DNA from: Anaerolineales bacterium
Lineage (GTDB): Bacteria; Chloroflexota; Anaerolineae; Anaerolineales; RBG-16-64-43
Length of the DNA stretch: 57,197 nucleotides
NCBI GenBank assembly: GCA_016932475.1
Contig: JAFGCU010000042.1
Coordinates: 1 to 57,197, forward strand
Reading direction: 5' to 3'
The translations under genes and the position numbers were made by a program. The notes under the pieces were generated by a model. The model was given only the letters and a program-made list of their open reading frames with translations, was not told where the DNA came from and searched no databases. This document shows positions 50,642 through 57,197 of the stretch, piece after piece. Each line of letters begins with the position of its first letter. Positions within the stretch are counted from its first letter, which is position 1.

Positions 50642-50690
50642 CCTCCCCCATTAGCCAAAGATCCGATGCGGCCAACGGGGGAGGTTTTCT
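50642..50690 (+). terminator. Terminator of the Tad pilus operon
   Basis: CCTCCCCCATTAGCC (50642-50656) pairs with GGCCAACGGGGGAGG (50670-50684), 13 of 15 positions with G-U allowed at the rest, and TTTTCT follows. It lies 14 bp after the last gene's stop. The sequence is related to the palindrome at 53662-53737. Confidence 0.75.
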
Positions 50691-51496
50691 ATGAAGAATC
50701 CTCCCTCATTTGCTCCTAGAATGGTTTTTTTACTAACTATCCTTCTTGGTGCAAATGGGGGAAGAAACGGAGGGGATTCCTCTGTTGGCGGTTTGAACGG
50801 GGGATTTTTTATTAGGTTTCAAAACCACTGCCTATGGCAGTGAGTAGAATGAAAAGGTTCTACCAGTGAAGTGGAAATTTTTTTTAGGCTGAATAATCAT
50901 TTGACAATCGGGCTGATGTGTTCTCAAAGGATACAGGGAAAATACCGCATCATAGCCCGACTACCCTTCCCCCCAGGGTTCCTCCGTTTCAGAGGATGGT
51001 GCTAATCCCCCCATCCCGAAGGGATGGGGGGGAGCGATCTCGGGGGGGGGGGAACCGGGAAGGCTGCCCGGCAACGATAAATAGCCGGCAGGAGTGCACC
51101 TTCCAGGCGCGACGTTCTAAAGCATGCCCCGTCGTGATTGTAGACGGGGCCACCGTCTTTGGCGATGGTAATTTACTTCCAACCCAACCCCCTCGTCCTG
51201 TCTTCACCCAGGGAGATCTTCGGGGCTCAGACAACCCTTCCCTCGCTTCGCCCGAGGACACGCCCTGGGGCTGTCTACAAAGGAGCTTTCGACATCAACT
51301 TGATCGTCAAGCCCGGGTGTACCTGGCGGGCATCCACCCACTATTTTTAACCCTGGATTCCCGCTGAGAATACGCGGGAATGACGGCCCAGCCATGCCAA
51401 ATATCTTCCTGAAAAACCCAATCGAACACTTTTTGCACAGCCCCCGAGGAGAAGAGAGTGGGGGGGGTAGGACAGCGGTGGGTTTACAATAATCCT
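50691..51496. other. 806-bp intergenic region with repeats
   Basis: No gene or RNA was recognised. A hairpin CACTGCC/GGCAGTG lies at 50826-50842, a TTGACA at 50901 lacks a good -10, and 51107-51395 is a degenerate composite stem-loop repeat (ATGCCCCGTCGTG..., CCCGGGTGTACCTGGCGGGCATCC, GGGAATGACGG). GGGG-rich runs near 51045 and 51461 flank it. It precedes the archease gene. Confidence 0.45.
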
Positions 51497-51901
51497 ATGC
51501 CGCCCTTTGAAGAACTCGATCACACCGCCGACTGGTCCTTCCGCGCAAGCGCGCCCTCCCGTGAGGCGTTGTTTTTGGAAGCGGCGGATGCCCTGTATGA
51601 ACTCGGCGGCGTCAGGACGGTTCCGGATCCGGGCGCAAGCAGGACGCTCCATCTTGAGGCGGATGATCCGGAAAGTTTGCTCGTTTCGTGGTTGAACGAA
51701 CTGCTGTATCTGGCGGAACACGACCGCCTGGCGCTGCGGGAGCTGCGAATCGAATCCTTGACGGATATTTCCCTGCGGGTCTCCGGTCGGCCGGCGGAAA
51801 TTCTCGCGGTCGGAAAACATATCAAGGCGGCGACGTACAGCGGGTTGCATATCACCGAATCCGCGGGCGCTTGGCTGGCGACGGTCGTGCTAGACGTATA
51901 G
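51497..51901 (+). CDS. Archease, RtcB-activating protein
   Basis: Archease makes the tRNA/RNA ligase RtcB multiple-turnover and widens its NTP choice. The 134-aa protein shows the family layout: an N-terminal ELDHTADWSF (the usual DHTADVG, with the conserved Asp), WLNELLYL, and the C-terminal KAATYSGLHI and LDV ends that form the metal site. ATG 51497 is the natural family start; an earlier ATG at 51458 gives unlike residues. A TACAAT box seven bases before the start could mean a leaderless mRNA. RtcB is the next gene. Confidence 0.88.
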   Translation: MPPFEELDHTADWSFRASAPSREALFLEAADALYELGGVRTVPDPGASRTLHLEADDPESLLVSWLNELLYLAEHDRLALRELRIESLTDISLRVSGRPAEILAVGKHIKAATYSGLHITESAGAWLATVVLDV

Positions 51902-51915
51902 AAAGCAACCTAAGC

Positions 51916-51974
51916 CCGACGCCCTAACCCTCTTCCCCTTACCTTAAGGGAAGGGGGAGAGGAGGTTGGGTCAG
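51916..51974. repeat. Imperfect inverted repeat after the archease gene
   Basis: CCCTAACCCTCTTCCCCTT and the opposing AAGGGAAGGGGGAGAGGAGG form an imperfect long stem. It is a common type of CCCTCTCC-rich intergenic palindrome. It may reduce read-through into rtcB or only be a repeat. Confidence 0.55.
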
Positions 51975-52023
51975 GATTTATGGCATAAAAAAAAGGAAAA
52001 AATGACACATCTCAGCAAGAGTT

Positions 52024-52106
52024 CGTCATGCCGGCGTGAACTTAGCCGGCATCCACTGCTTCGTCGTAAAACACTGGACCCCGGCTTTAAGCACGCCGGG
52101 GTGACG
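52024..52106. repeat. Short composite stem-loop repeat (GTCATGCCGGC family)
   Basis: It runs CGTCATGCCGGCG...TAGCCGGCATCCA, then CTGGACCCCGGC...GCACGCCGGGGTGACG. Each half forms a hairpin, and the second half is a near copy of the end of the 26414-26626 element. It lies between archease and RtcB genes. Confidence 0.7.
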
Positions 52107-52182
52107 AGTAAAAAATCCTGTCCATCCTGAACCAATCCTGTAAATCCTGTCTATTTTCCCGGCGTGGAATGGCGTGGCGGAC

Positions 52183-53634
52183 ATGGCATCGAAAACCGAT
52201 TTCCATAAAATCGATGATTATCTCTGGGAACTTCCCGCATCCCACCGCGGAGAAATGCATACGGCGGTCCGGATAATCGCCGACGACGCACTGCTCGAGG
52301 ATGCGCTCGGCGATCTTTCCGTTGAGCAGGCCATGAATGTCGCCAGCCTCCCGGGGCTGGCGGGCAGGGTGGTGGTGATGCCGGACGTCCACCAGGGGTA
52401 CGGCATGCCGATCGGCGGCGTGATGGCGGCCCGGATCGGAGAAGGAATGATCTCGCCCGGCGCGGTCGGATACGACATCAATTGCGGCGTGCGGTTGCTC
52501 TCCTCCTCGATCGTCTTCGAGGAGGCCGAAGACAGACTCGCGGACCTGGCGACGGCGCTTTACCGAAATTGCCCGAGCGGGGTGGGGGAAAAGGGCAGCG
52601 TGCCCCTGACGGTGGACGAACTGGACCGGGTGTGCCGCGAGGGCGCGCGCTGGGCGCTGCGCAAGGGGTATGCGGACAGGAACGACGTGGATCGCACCGA
52701 GGAGGAAGGCTGCCTGGAGGGGGCGGATACGCAGCAGGTTTCGGCGCGCGCCAAAGAGCGCGGCCGCGGCCAGCTCGGGACGCTCGGGGCGGGGAATCAT
52801 TTTCTGGAAGTGGACGTGGTCGAGCGGATCTTCGATGCGCCGGCGGCCGCGGCGATGGGATTGCGCGAAGGGTGCCTCGCGCTGCAGATCCACTGCGGGT
52901 CGCGCGGGTTCGGTCACCAGATCTGCACCGATTATGTGCAGAGTTTTCAATCGGCCGTAAAGCGCTACGGGATCCGTCTGCCGGACCGCGAGCTGGTGTG
53001 CGCGCCGATTGATTCCGCCGAAGGGAGAGCCTATCTGGGGGCGATGAAAGCCGCCGCCAATTTTGCGTTCGCCAACCGTCAGGTGCTGGCCTTCCACGCC
53101 CGCCGGAGTTTTAAGGAAGTGTTCGGCGGAACAGGGATCCGCTGGCAGCTTTCACAGGTTTACGACCTCGCCCATAATATGGCCAAGATCGAAACCCATA
53201 CTATTGATGGGCGCAGGGAAAAAGTCTGTGTCCACCGCAAAGGCGCCACACGCGCCTTCGGCCCCGGCCACGAAGGTATTCCACTGGAGTTTAGGCCGCT
53301 TGGGCAGCCCGTGCTTGTTCCCGGCTCGATGGGAACCGCTTCCTGGGTGCTGCTCGGAACCGCCGGCAGCATGGAGCTTTCCTACGGTTCGTGCTGCCAC
53401 GGGGCGGGGCGGGTGATGAGCCGCGCCCAAGCCAAGCGCGAGGTGCGCGGCGACAGACTGCGCGGCGATCTTGAGCGGAGCGGTGTCCACATCCGCGCGG
53501 GTTCGCTGCCCGGGTTGGCGGAAGAAGCGCCGCAGGCCTACAAGGATGTGGACCGAGTGATCGCCGCCGTGTGCGGCGCGGGGATCGCGCGGAAAGTCGC
53601 CCGTTTGCGGCCGGTGGCGGTGGTGAAGGGATAG
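52183..53634 (+). CDS. rtcB: RNA-splicing ligase RtcB (3'-phosphate RNA ligase)
   Basis: RtcB seals 2',3'-cyclic phosphate or 3'-phosphate RNA ends to 5'-OH ends, using GTP and manganese. The 483-aa protein has the conserved stretches [31 protein letters not shown] (metal Cys), [12 protein letters not shown] (metal His), [33 protein letters not shown] and [11 protein letters not shown], where the His forms the GMP adduct. ATG 52183 (MASKTDF) is the usual start; a GTG at 52174 adds three residues. Archease lies about 280 bp upstream with repeats between them, so they may be separate transcripts. Confidence 0.96.
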   Translation: MASKTDFHKIDDYLWELPASHRGEMHTAVRIIADDALLEDALGDLSVEQAMNVASLPGLAGRVVVMPDVHQGYGMPIGGVMAARIGEGMISPGAVGYDINCGVRLLSSSIVFEEAEDRLADLATALYRNCPSGVGEKGSVPLTVDELDRVCREGARWALRKGYADRNDVDRTEEEGCLEGADTQQVSARAKERGRGQLGTLGAGNHFLEVDVVERIFDAPAAAAMGLREGCLALQIHCGSRGFGHQICTDYVQSFQSAVKRYGIRLPDRELVCAPIDSAEGRAYLGAMKAAANFAFANRQVLAFHARRSFKEVFGGTGIRWQLSQVYDLAHNMAKIETHTIDGRREKVCVHRKGATRAFGPGHEGIPLEFRPLGQPVLVPGSMGTASWVLLGTAGSMELSYGSCCHGAGRVMSRAQAKREVRGDRLRGDLERSGVHIRAGSLPGLAEEAPQAYKDVDRVIAAVCGAGIARKVARLRPVAVVKG

Positions 53635-53661
53635 CCCCCTCCGAACCTCCCCCTCCTTTAT

Positions 53662-53737
53662 CCTCCCCCGTTAGCGTTTTCGTTTGAGGAGGATTCTTAG
53701 GGGATAAGGCTTCTCTCGAAAACGCTAACGGGGGAGG
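53662..53737. repeat. Perfect 21-bp inverted repeat after rtcB
   Basis: The left arm 53662-53682 (CCTCCCCCGTTAGCGTTTTC) and right arm 53717-53737 are exact reverse complements around a 34-bp loop. It lies 28 bp after the rtcB stop and before the Nudix gene, so it may terminate rtcB. The same core, shorter and degenerate, is the terminator at 50642. Confidence 0.82.
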
Positions 53738-53771
53738 GATGGGAGAGGGCAGGTCAGAACCAAGGAGCATT

Positions 53772-54410
53772 ATGCCAAATTCATCAAACGGTGCCATTCC
53801 CCGCTGGCTGGAATGGGCGCGGGAGATACAAGCCTTGGCCCAGACCGGTCTGCATTACGCGCCGGACGATTACCACCGCGATAGGTACCGCCGACTGATC
53901 GGAATCGCGGCCGAGATTGTTGCAGAACATTCCACGTTGGAGACGGACGGCCTGGTGCGCGTGTTCCATTCCGCGCGGGGTTACGCCACGCCCAAGGTTT
54001 CCGTGCGCGGTGCGGTCTTCCGGGGCGGGAAGATCCTTCTGGTGCGCGAGCGGACGGACGGAGGATGGTGCATGCCTGGCGGTTGGGCGGATGTCGGCGA
54101 CTCGCCCTCGGCTATGGTTGAGCGGGAAGTGATGGAAGAGAGCGGCCTGCGGGTCCGCGCCGCCCGCTTGGTGGGTGTGTACGATAAAAACAACGAGATC
54201 GGGCAGCGAGAGGTGATGCATCTCTACGATTTGGTATTTCTTTGCGACGATCTGGGGGGTGAGCCGGGTTCCAGCAACGAGACCAGCGACGCGCGGTTCT
54301 TCGGACTCGACGAGATTCCGGCGCTCTCCACAGCGCGGACCTCGGTCCGCAACATTCAGGAAGCATTTGCCCATTGGAAGGATCCTGCCCTGCAACCGGT
54401 TTTCGATTGA
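53772..54410 (+). CDS. Nudix hydrolase with N-terminal Nudix_N-type domain
   Basis: This 212-aa hydrolase cleaves nucleoside diphosphates linked to another moiety. The N-terminal 55 residues (WLEWAREIQALAQTGLHYAPDDYHRDRYRRLIGIAAEI) look like the helical Nudix_N domain found in some ADP-ribose and NDP-sugar hydrolases. The Nudix box is GGWADVGDSPSAMVEREVMEESGL (GX5EX7REUXEEXGU). ATG 53772 has AAGGAG upstream. It follows rtcB and its palindrome, with no further partner before a 420-bp gap; the substrate is not known. Confidence 0.85.
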   Translation: MPNSSNGAIPRWLEWAREIQALAQTGLHYAPDDYHRDRYRRLIGIAAEIVAEHSTLETDGLVRVFHSARGYATPKVSVRGAVFRGGKILLVRERTDGGWCMPGGWADVGDSPSAMVEREVMEESGLRVRAARLVGVYDKNNEIGQREVMHLYDLVFLCDDLGGEPGSSNETSDARFFGLDEIPALSTARTSVRNIQEAFAHWKDPALQPVFD

Positions 54411-54463
54411 CTCCGCCTCCGTTGGTGTTCCCCTTGGCAGGAGTTGAAAAAGAAAGAAACTGG

Positions 54464-54643
54464 TGTCATTGCGGGCGGTCCGAGGGAGCGAAGCAAATCA
54501 CCCCGTTCGAACAAGAGGAGATTGCTCCCTCTGCCCCGGTTGGGTCGGGCCGGGGTCGCTGCGCTCCCCTCGATTCACAAACAAAACTGCTCAAGGAGCA
54601 AAGGCGGGCGGTTTTCCCCCGCGGGGGCAGGCTCGCCATGGCA
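54464..54643. repeat. MITE-like element, inverted relative of the 12192 copy
   Basis: It starts TGTCATTGCGGGC and ends GGCTCGCCATGGCA. The reverse strand of its end (TGCCATGGCGAGCCTGCCCCCGCGG) closely follows the start of the 12192-12395 element, and both share the AAACTGCTC/GAGC-type inner stem. It is about 180 bp and contains no coding capacity. The remainder of 54411-54830 holds no gene; a strong GAAAGGAG site precedes the next start. Confidence 0.65.
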
Positions 54644-54830
54644 TATTCATCCTTTTTCAACACCCAGCGGGGAATAATCTGCCCGAGTTGGGCGTAAACT
54701 CGCTACCACTAACAGGAGCGGGGAAAATATCGTAGAATAGGACTCTCTACCGGGAGCATTCCGTCATCATCCGTCATTCATTCATATCGCACCCATAAGA
54801 CCCTCCCCGGTAACGGAAAGGAGAACAACC

Positions 54831-55505
54831 TTGTCGAACAATCTTTTGTTGACGCTGGCCGTCATCGGGGGAACCGGAGCGGAAGGCAGCGGACTGGCCA
54901 TGCGTTGGGTCCGCTCGGGGTACCGGGTGGTGATCGGTTCCCGATCCGCGCAAAAAGCAGCCGAGCGTTGCGCGGAACTTAACCAGCAAATGGGGGAGCC
55001 CGGGCTCATCTCCGGCGCGGAGAATTCTGCTGCGGCGAAATCCGCCGACCTCATCGTCCTGGCGGTTCCCTACGGCGCGCAGAAGGATATTCTGGAAAGC
55101 ATCCGCCCCGAGCTTAATGGGAAGATCCTCATAAATGTCGGCGCCTGGATCAACCCGGAACGGCCCGCGACGGTGGAGCTTCCGCCGGGCCTCTCCTCCA
55201 GCCTGGAAGCGCAGGAGCAACTCGGCGCGGACGTTCGGGTGGTGGCGGCGTTCCAGAACGTATCCGCCGAATACCTCAGCGACCCGGAGCGGGAGATCGA
55301 TTGCGACGTGCTGGTATGCGGCGACGATGCCGAAGCGAAAGTCTCCGCGATGCGGATGGTGGAGGCCGCGGGGATGACGGCCTACGACGCCGGTCCCCTG
55401 AAGAATTCCATCGTCGTCGAAGGCTTCACTTCGATCCTGGTGGGGATCAACAAACGGTACCACGCGCGCCTGGCCGGCATCCGCATCACCGGCGTTTCGC
55501 TCTGA
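54831..55505 (+). CDS. npdG: NADPH-dependent F420 reductase
   Basis: This enzyme reduces coenzyme F420 with NADPH, supplying F420H2 to F420-dependent oxidoreductases. The 224-aa protein has the dinucleotide fold VIGGTGAEGSGLAMRW (residues about 11-26), VIGSRSAQKA (NADPH phosphate contact), LAVPYGAQKDI, and the C-terminal DAGPLKNSIVVEGFTSILV (substrate contact region). TTG start with a good AAAGGAG eight bases before it. It lies directly before cofE, an F420 biosynthesis gene. Confidence 0.88.
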   Translation: MSNNLLLTLAVIGGTGAEGSGLAMRWVRSGYRVVIGSRSAQKAAERCAELNQQMGEPGLISGAENSAAAKSADLIVLAVPYGAQKDILESIRPELNGKILINVGAWINPERPATVELPPGLSSSLEAQEQLGADVRVVAAFQNVSAEYLSDPEREIDCDVLVCGDDAEAKVSAMRMVEAAGMTAYDAGPLKNSIVVEGFTSILVGINKRYHARLAGIRITGVSL

Positions 55506-55525
55506 CCGCGGCGGGGGCGCGCGCT

Positions 55526-56302
55526 GTGATCCCGGGGCGGTCCCTGCGGTTAACCGCGCTTGCCAATTTCCCTCTCATTCGGGAGGGCGACGACCTAGCC
55601 CGGCTGATCCTCGCAGGATTGGATGCTGGCGGCCTGCGCCTGGAAGACGGCGATATCCTGATTCTTGCCCAGAAAATCGTATCCAAAAGCGAAGGGCGCC
55701 TGGTCGATCTGAAAGGCGTCGAACCCTCGGTCCGCGCGCGCGCCATCGCGGAAAAATCCCAGAAGGATCCGCGATTTGTCGAAATGGTTCTGCGTGAGAG
55801 CCGCGAGGTGCTGCGCGTGAGGCCCGGGCTCCTGGTCGTCGAACACCGGCTGGGGTTCATCTGCGCCAACGCCGGGGTCGACCGGTCGAACATCGGGGCG
55901 GAGGATGGCGAAGGCGAGCGGGTGCTGCTTCTGCCCGAGGATCCGGATGCCTCCTGCCGGTCGCTGCGCAGCCGGATGAAGGAGGAGGCGGGGGCCGAGG
56001 TCGGCGTCGTCATCAACGATTCGCACGGACGCGCCTGGCGCAATGGCATCGTCGGCGTGGCGATCGGCGTAGCCGGTTTGCCGGCCCTCGAAGATCTCCG
56101 CGGCCGGATGGACCTGTATGATTATCAACTCCAAATCACTCAGGTGGCGGCCGCGGATGAACTTGCCTCGGCCGCCTCGCTGCTCATGGGCCAGGCCGAT
56201 GAAGCGCTCCCGGTCGTCCATGCCCGCGGATTCCCGTACCCCATGCGGGAATCGACCATGGTGGAACTGATCCGTCCCAGGGATCAGGACGCATTCCGAT
56301 AA
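55526..56302 (+). CDS. cofE: Coenzyme F420-0:L-glutamate ligase
   Basis: CofE adds gamma-linked glutamates to F420-0 in a GTP-dependent reaction, a late step of coenzyme F420 biosynthesis. The 258-aa protein reads [61 protein letters not shown] and [27 protein letters not shown], which are CofE family stretches. GTG at 55526 is taken as the start: it gives the natural N-terminus and the frame before it is unlike the family. Only 20 bp separate it from npdG, so F420 synthesis and reduction are jointly transcribed. Confidence 0.9.
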   Translation: MIPGRSLRLTALANFPLIREGDDLARLILAGLDAGGLRLEDGDILILAQKIVSKSEGRLVDLKGVEPSVRARAIAEKSQKDPRFVEMVLRESREVLRVRPGLLVVEHRLGFICANAGVDRSNIGAEDGEGERVLLLPEDPDASCRSLRSRMKEEAGAEVGVVINDSHGRAWRNGIVGVAIGVAGLPALEDLRGRMDLYDYQLQITQVAAADELASAASLLMGQADEALPVVHARGFPYPMRESTMVELIRPRDQDAFR

Positions 56303-56334
56303 GCCCGCCCGGAGAAAACAAGGAGAATCCGCCC

Positions 56335-56895
56335 ATGCCTGTCGGCTCGATGGATGAACGAGTTTGGAGGGTGATCCGGTCCGAACCGGGCCCCGACCTG
56401 CGGATCTTCAAGAGTCGGTACGATTGGATCGAAAATCCCCGCAATCAAAAAGTGCTGCAAGCCCTCATTCTCGAAGCGGGCGATTGGGTGAATGTGGTGG
56501 CGCTGACGCCGGACGGGAAAATCGTCGCGGTCCGCCAGTTCCGCTTCGGGGTCCAGCGGCAGTCGCTCGAGATTCCCGCCGGCCTGGTGGATCCGGGGGA
56601 GACTCCGCTGGAGGCGGCGCGGCGGGAATTGGCGGAAGAGACCGGGTACACCGCGCGCGAATGGAAATCCCTCGGTTGGTCGTATGCCAACCCGGCTTTC
56701 CTCGACAACCGCGCGCATTATTTCCTGGCCACCCATGTCAGGCGCACCCAGGAACCGCAGCTCGATGCCGGGGAAGATATTATTTGCACCGAACTCACAA
56801 TGGATGAGGCGCGCCGCGCGATCCAAACCGGAACAATGCGCAACACCATGACGCTGCTGGCGCTTTCAAAAGTGTTCGATATGCGGGAGGCGTAG
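56335..56895 (+). CDS. Nudix hydrolase, ADP-ribose pyrophosphatase-like
   Basis: This 186-aa enzyme probably hydrolyses ADP-ribose to AMP and ribose-5-phosphate. It has the Nudix box [23 protein letters not shown] near residues 82-104, preceded by [18 protein letters not shown], a layout typical of ADP-ribose pyrophosphatases (NudF). The N-terminal strand [27 protein letters not shown] fits. ATG 56335 has AAGGAG upstream. It follows cofE by 32 bp, probably as the last gene of the F420 run. Confidence 0.88.
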   Translation: MPVGSMDERVWRVIRSEPGPDLRIFKSRYDWIENPRNQKVLQALILEAGDWVNVVALTPDGKIVAVRQFRFGVQRQSLEIPAGLVDPGETPLEAARRELAEETGYTAREWKSLGWSYANPAFLDNRAHYFLATHVRRTQEPQLDAGEDIICTELTMDEARRAIQTGTMRNTMTLLALSKVFDMREA

Positions 56896-56928
56896 CAGGG
56901 AGATCGTTATTCATGCATGAATAGTGAC

Positions 56929-57186
56929 CGTCATCCCGGCGCCTGCCCCCCGAGCGATGAGCGCCGGTGTTCTCCCGGTGCGAAGCCTTCGCGAGCGGGG
57001 GTGTTTTCGGCCGGGATCCAAGTATCTATCCCTGATGCATATTTTGAAAACCATGGATGCCGGCCACAAGCACGCCGGCATGACGATTACGACGTCATCC
57101 CGGCGCCTGCCCCCCCGAGCGATGAGCGCCGGTGTTCTCCCGGTGCGAAGCCTTCGCGAGCGGGGGTGTTCTTGGCCGGGACCTAA
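56929..57186. repeat. Two tandem copies of a 93-bp stem-loop cassette
   Basis: Copies at 56929-57021 and 57094-57186 begin CGTCATCCCGGCGCCTGCC and contain CGAGCGATGAGCGCCGG and GAAGCCTTCGCGAGCGGGGG. They differ only by one extra C and a few bases (TTTTCGG/TTCTTGG). A GTCATGCCGGC-type hairpin (about 57052-57084) separates them. They are clean examples of the family seen degenerate at 18650 and 26414. The window ends just after. Confidence 0.8.
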
Positions 57187-57197
57187 GAATCCATCCC

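Noticed and set aside
50901-50933. TTGACA with GATACA as a promoter
   Set aside because: The spacing (about 24 bp) is too long for sigma-70 recognition and no gene follows closely.
50918-51367. Plus-strand open frame of 149 codons before the archease gene
   Set aside because: It overlaps repeat DNA, is Pro/Arg-rich, and has no ribosome site.
56929-57186. Possible CRISPR array from the two direct repeats
   Set aside because: There are only two copies, each about 93 bp with internal stem-loops and one spacer-like gap of 72 bp; this is a dispersed repeat, not CRISPR.

Overview
The window is about 57 kb of GC-rich bacterial chromosome, densely coded in long co-directional runs. It most likely comes from a Chloroflexota (Anaerolineae-like) bacterium. 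This is inferred from gene content, not from a marker gene: a secreted CSLREA/beta-helix lipoprotein and another exported protein with Thr-Pro linkers, a Tad pilus locus without an outer-membrane secretin, coenzyme F420 genes (NpdG, CofE), an RtcB/archease pair, and many intergenic stem-loop repeats. No rRNA, tRNA, CRISPR array, phage or transposase gene was seen.

Layout. 0.2-12 kb (mostly minus strand): D-Tyr-tRNA deacylase, TrpRS, MutS2, a PAP2 phosphatase, L-lactate dehydrogenase, the beta-helix lipoprotein, an MFS exporter, and an NAD synthetase whose glutaminase and synthetase halves are separate overlapping genes. 12.5-18 kb (plus): polysaccharide deacetylase, a possible 38-aa ORF, a P-loop kinase-like protein, dCMP deaminase, a methyltransferase, ProRS and a low-molecular-weight tyrosine phosphatase; then a minus-strand gene of unknown function. 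18.8-22.2 kb: NfeD-like protein, S9 peptidase and slipin. 22.3-25.7 kb: GNAT, MgtC, HAD and MFS genes. 25.7-26.9 kb is a 1.2-kb gene-free stretch with repeats. 26.9-30.7 kb: diacylglycerol-kinase-like enzyme, a Helicase_C_3-like protein and galactokinase.

31.1-38.0 kb looks like an envelope-stress/export island. Four genes encode LiaI/LiaF-type membrane segments, beta-rich 'toastrack'-like domains and a PspC protein, and end at a strong terminator. A PadR repressor follows, behind a near-consensus promoter overlapped by an AT palindrome, and then a MacB/FtsX-type ABC exporter. The first permease gene of that exporter carries a 2-nt frameshift in a GC repeat. 38.1-41.4 kb: UbiA prenyltransferase, nitroreductase and a family 5 solute-binding lipoprotein.

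41.8-50.7 kb is a compact Tad/Flp pilus operon: prepilin peptidase, TadZ/CpaE, CpaB, TadA/CpaF, TadB, TadC, three small Flp prepilins, TadE and TadG-like proteins, and a secreted protein with an internal duplication. Hairpins flank the first pilin gene. 51.5-56.9 kb: archease and RtcB (RNA ligation), a Nudix hydrolase, NpdG and CofE (F420), and an ADP-ribose pyrophosphatase-like Nudix enzyme. The window ends in tandem stem-loop repeats.

Start codons were chosen from Shine-Dalgarno spacing, overlaps and family N-termini, and several differ from the longest open frame. Functions rest on motifs visible in the translations; no database search was run.
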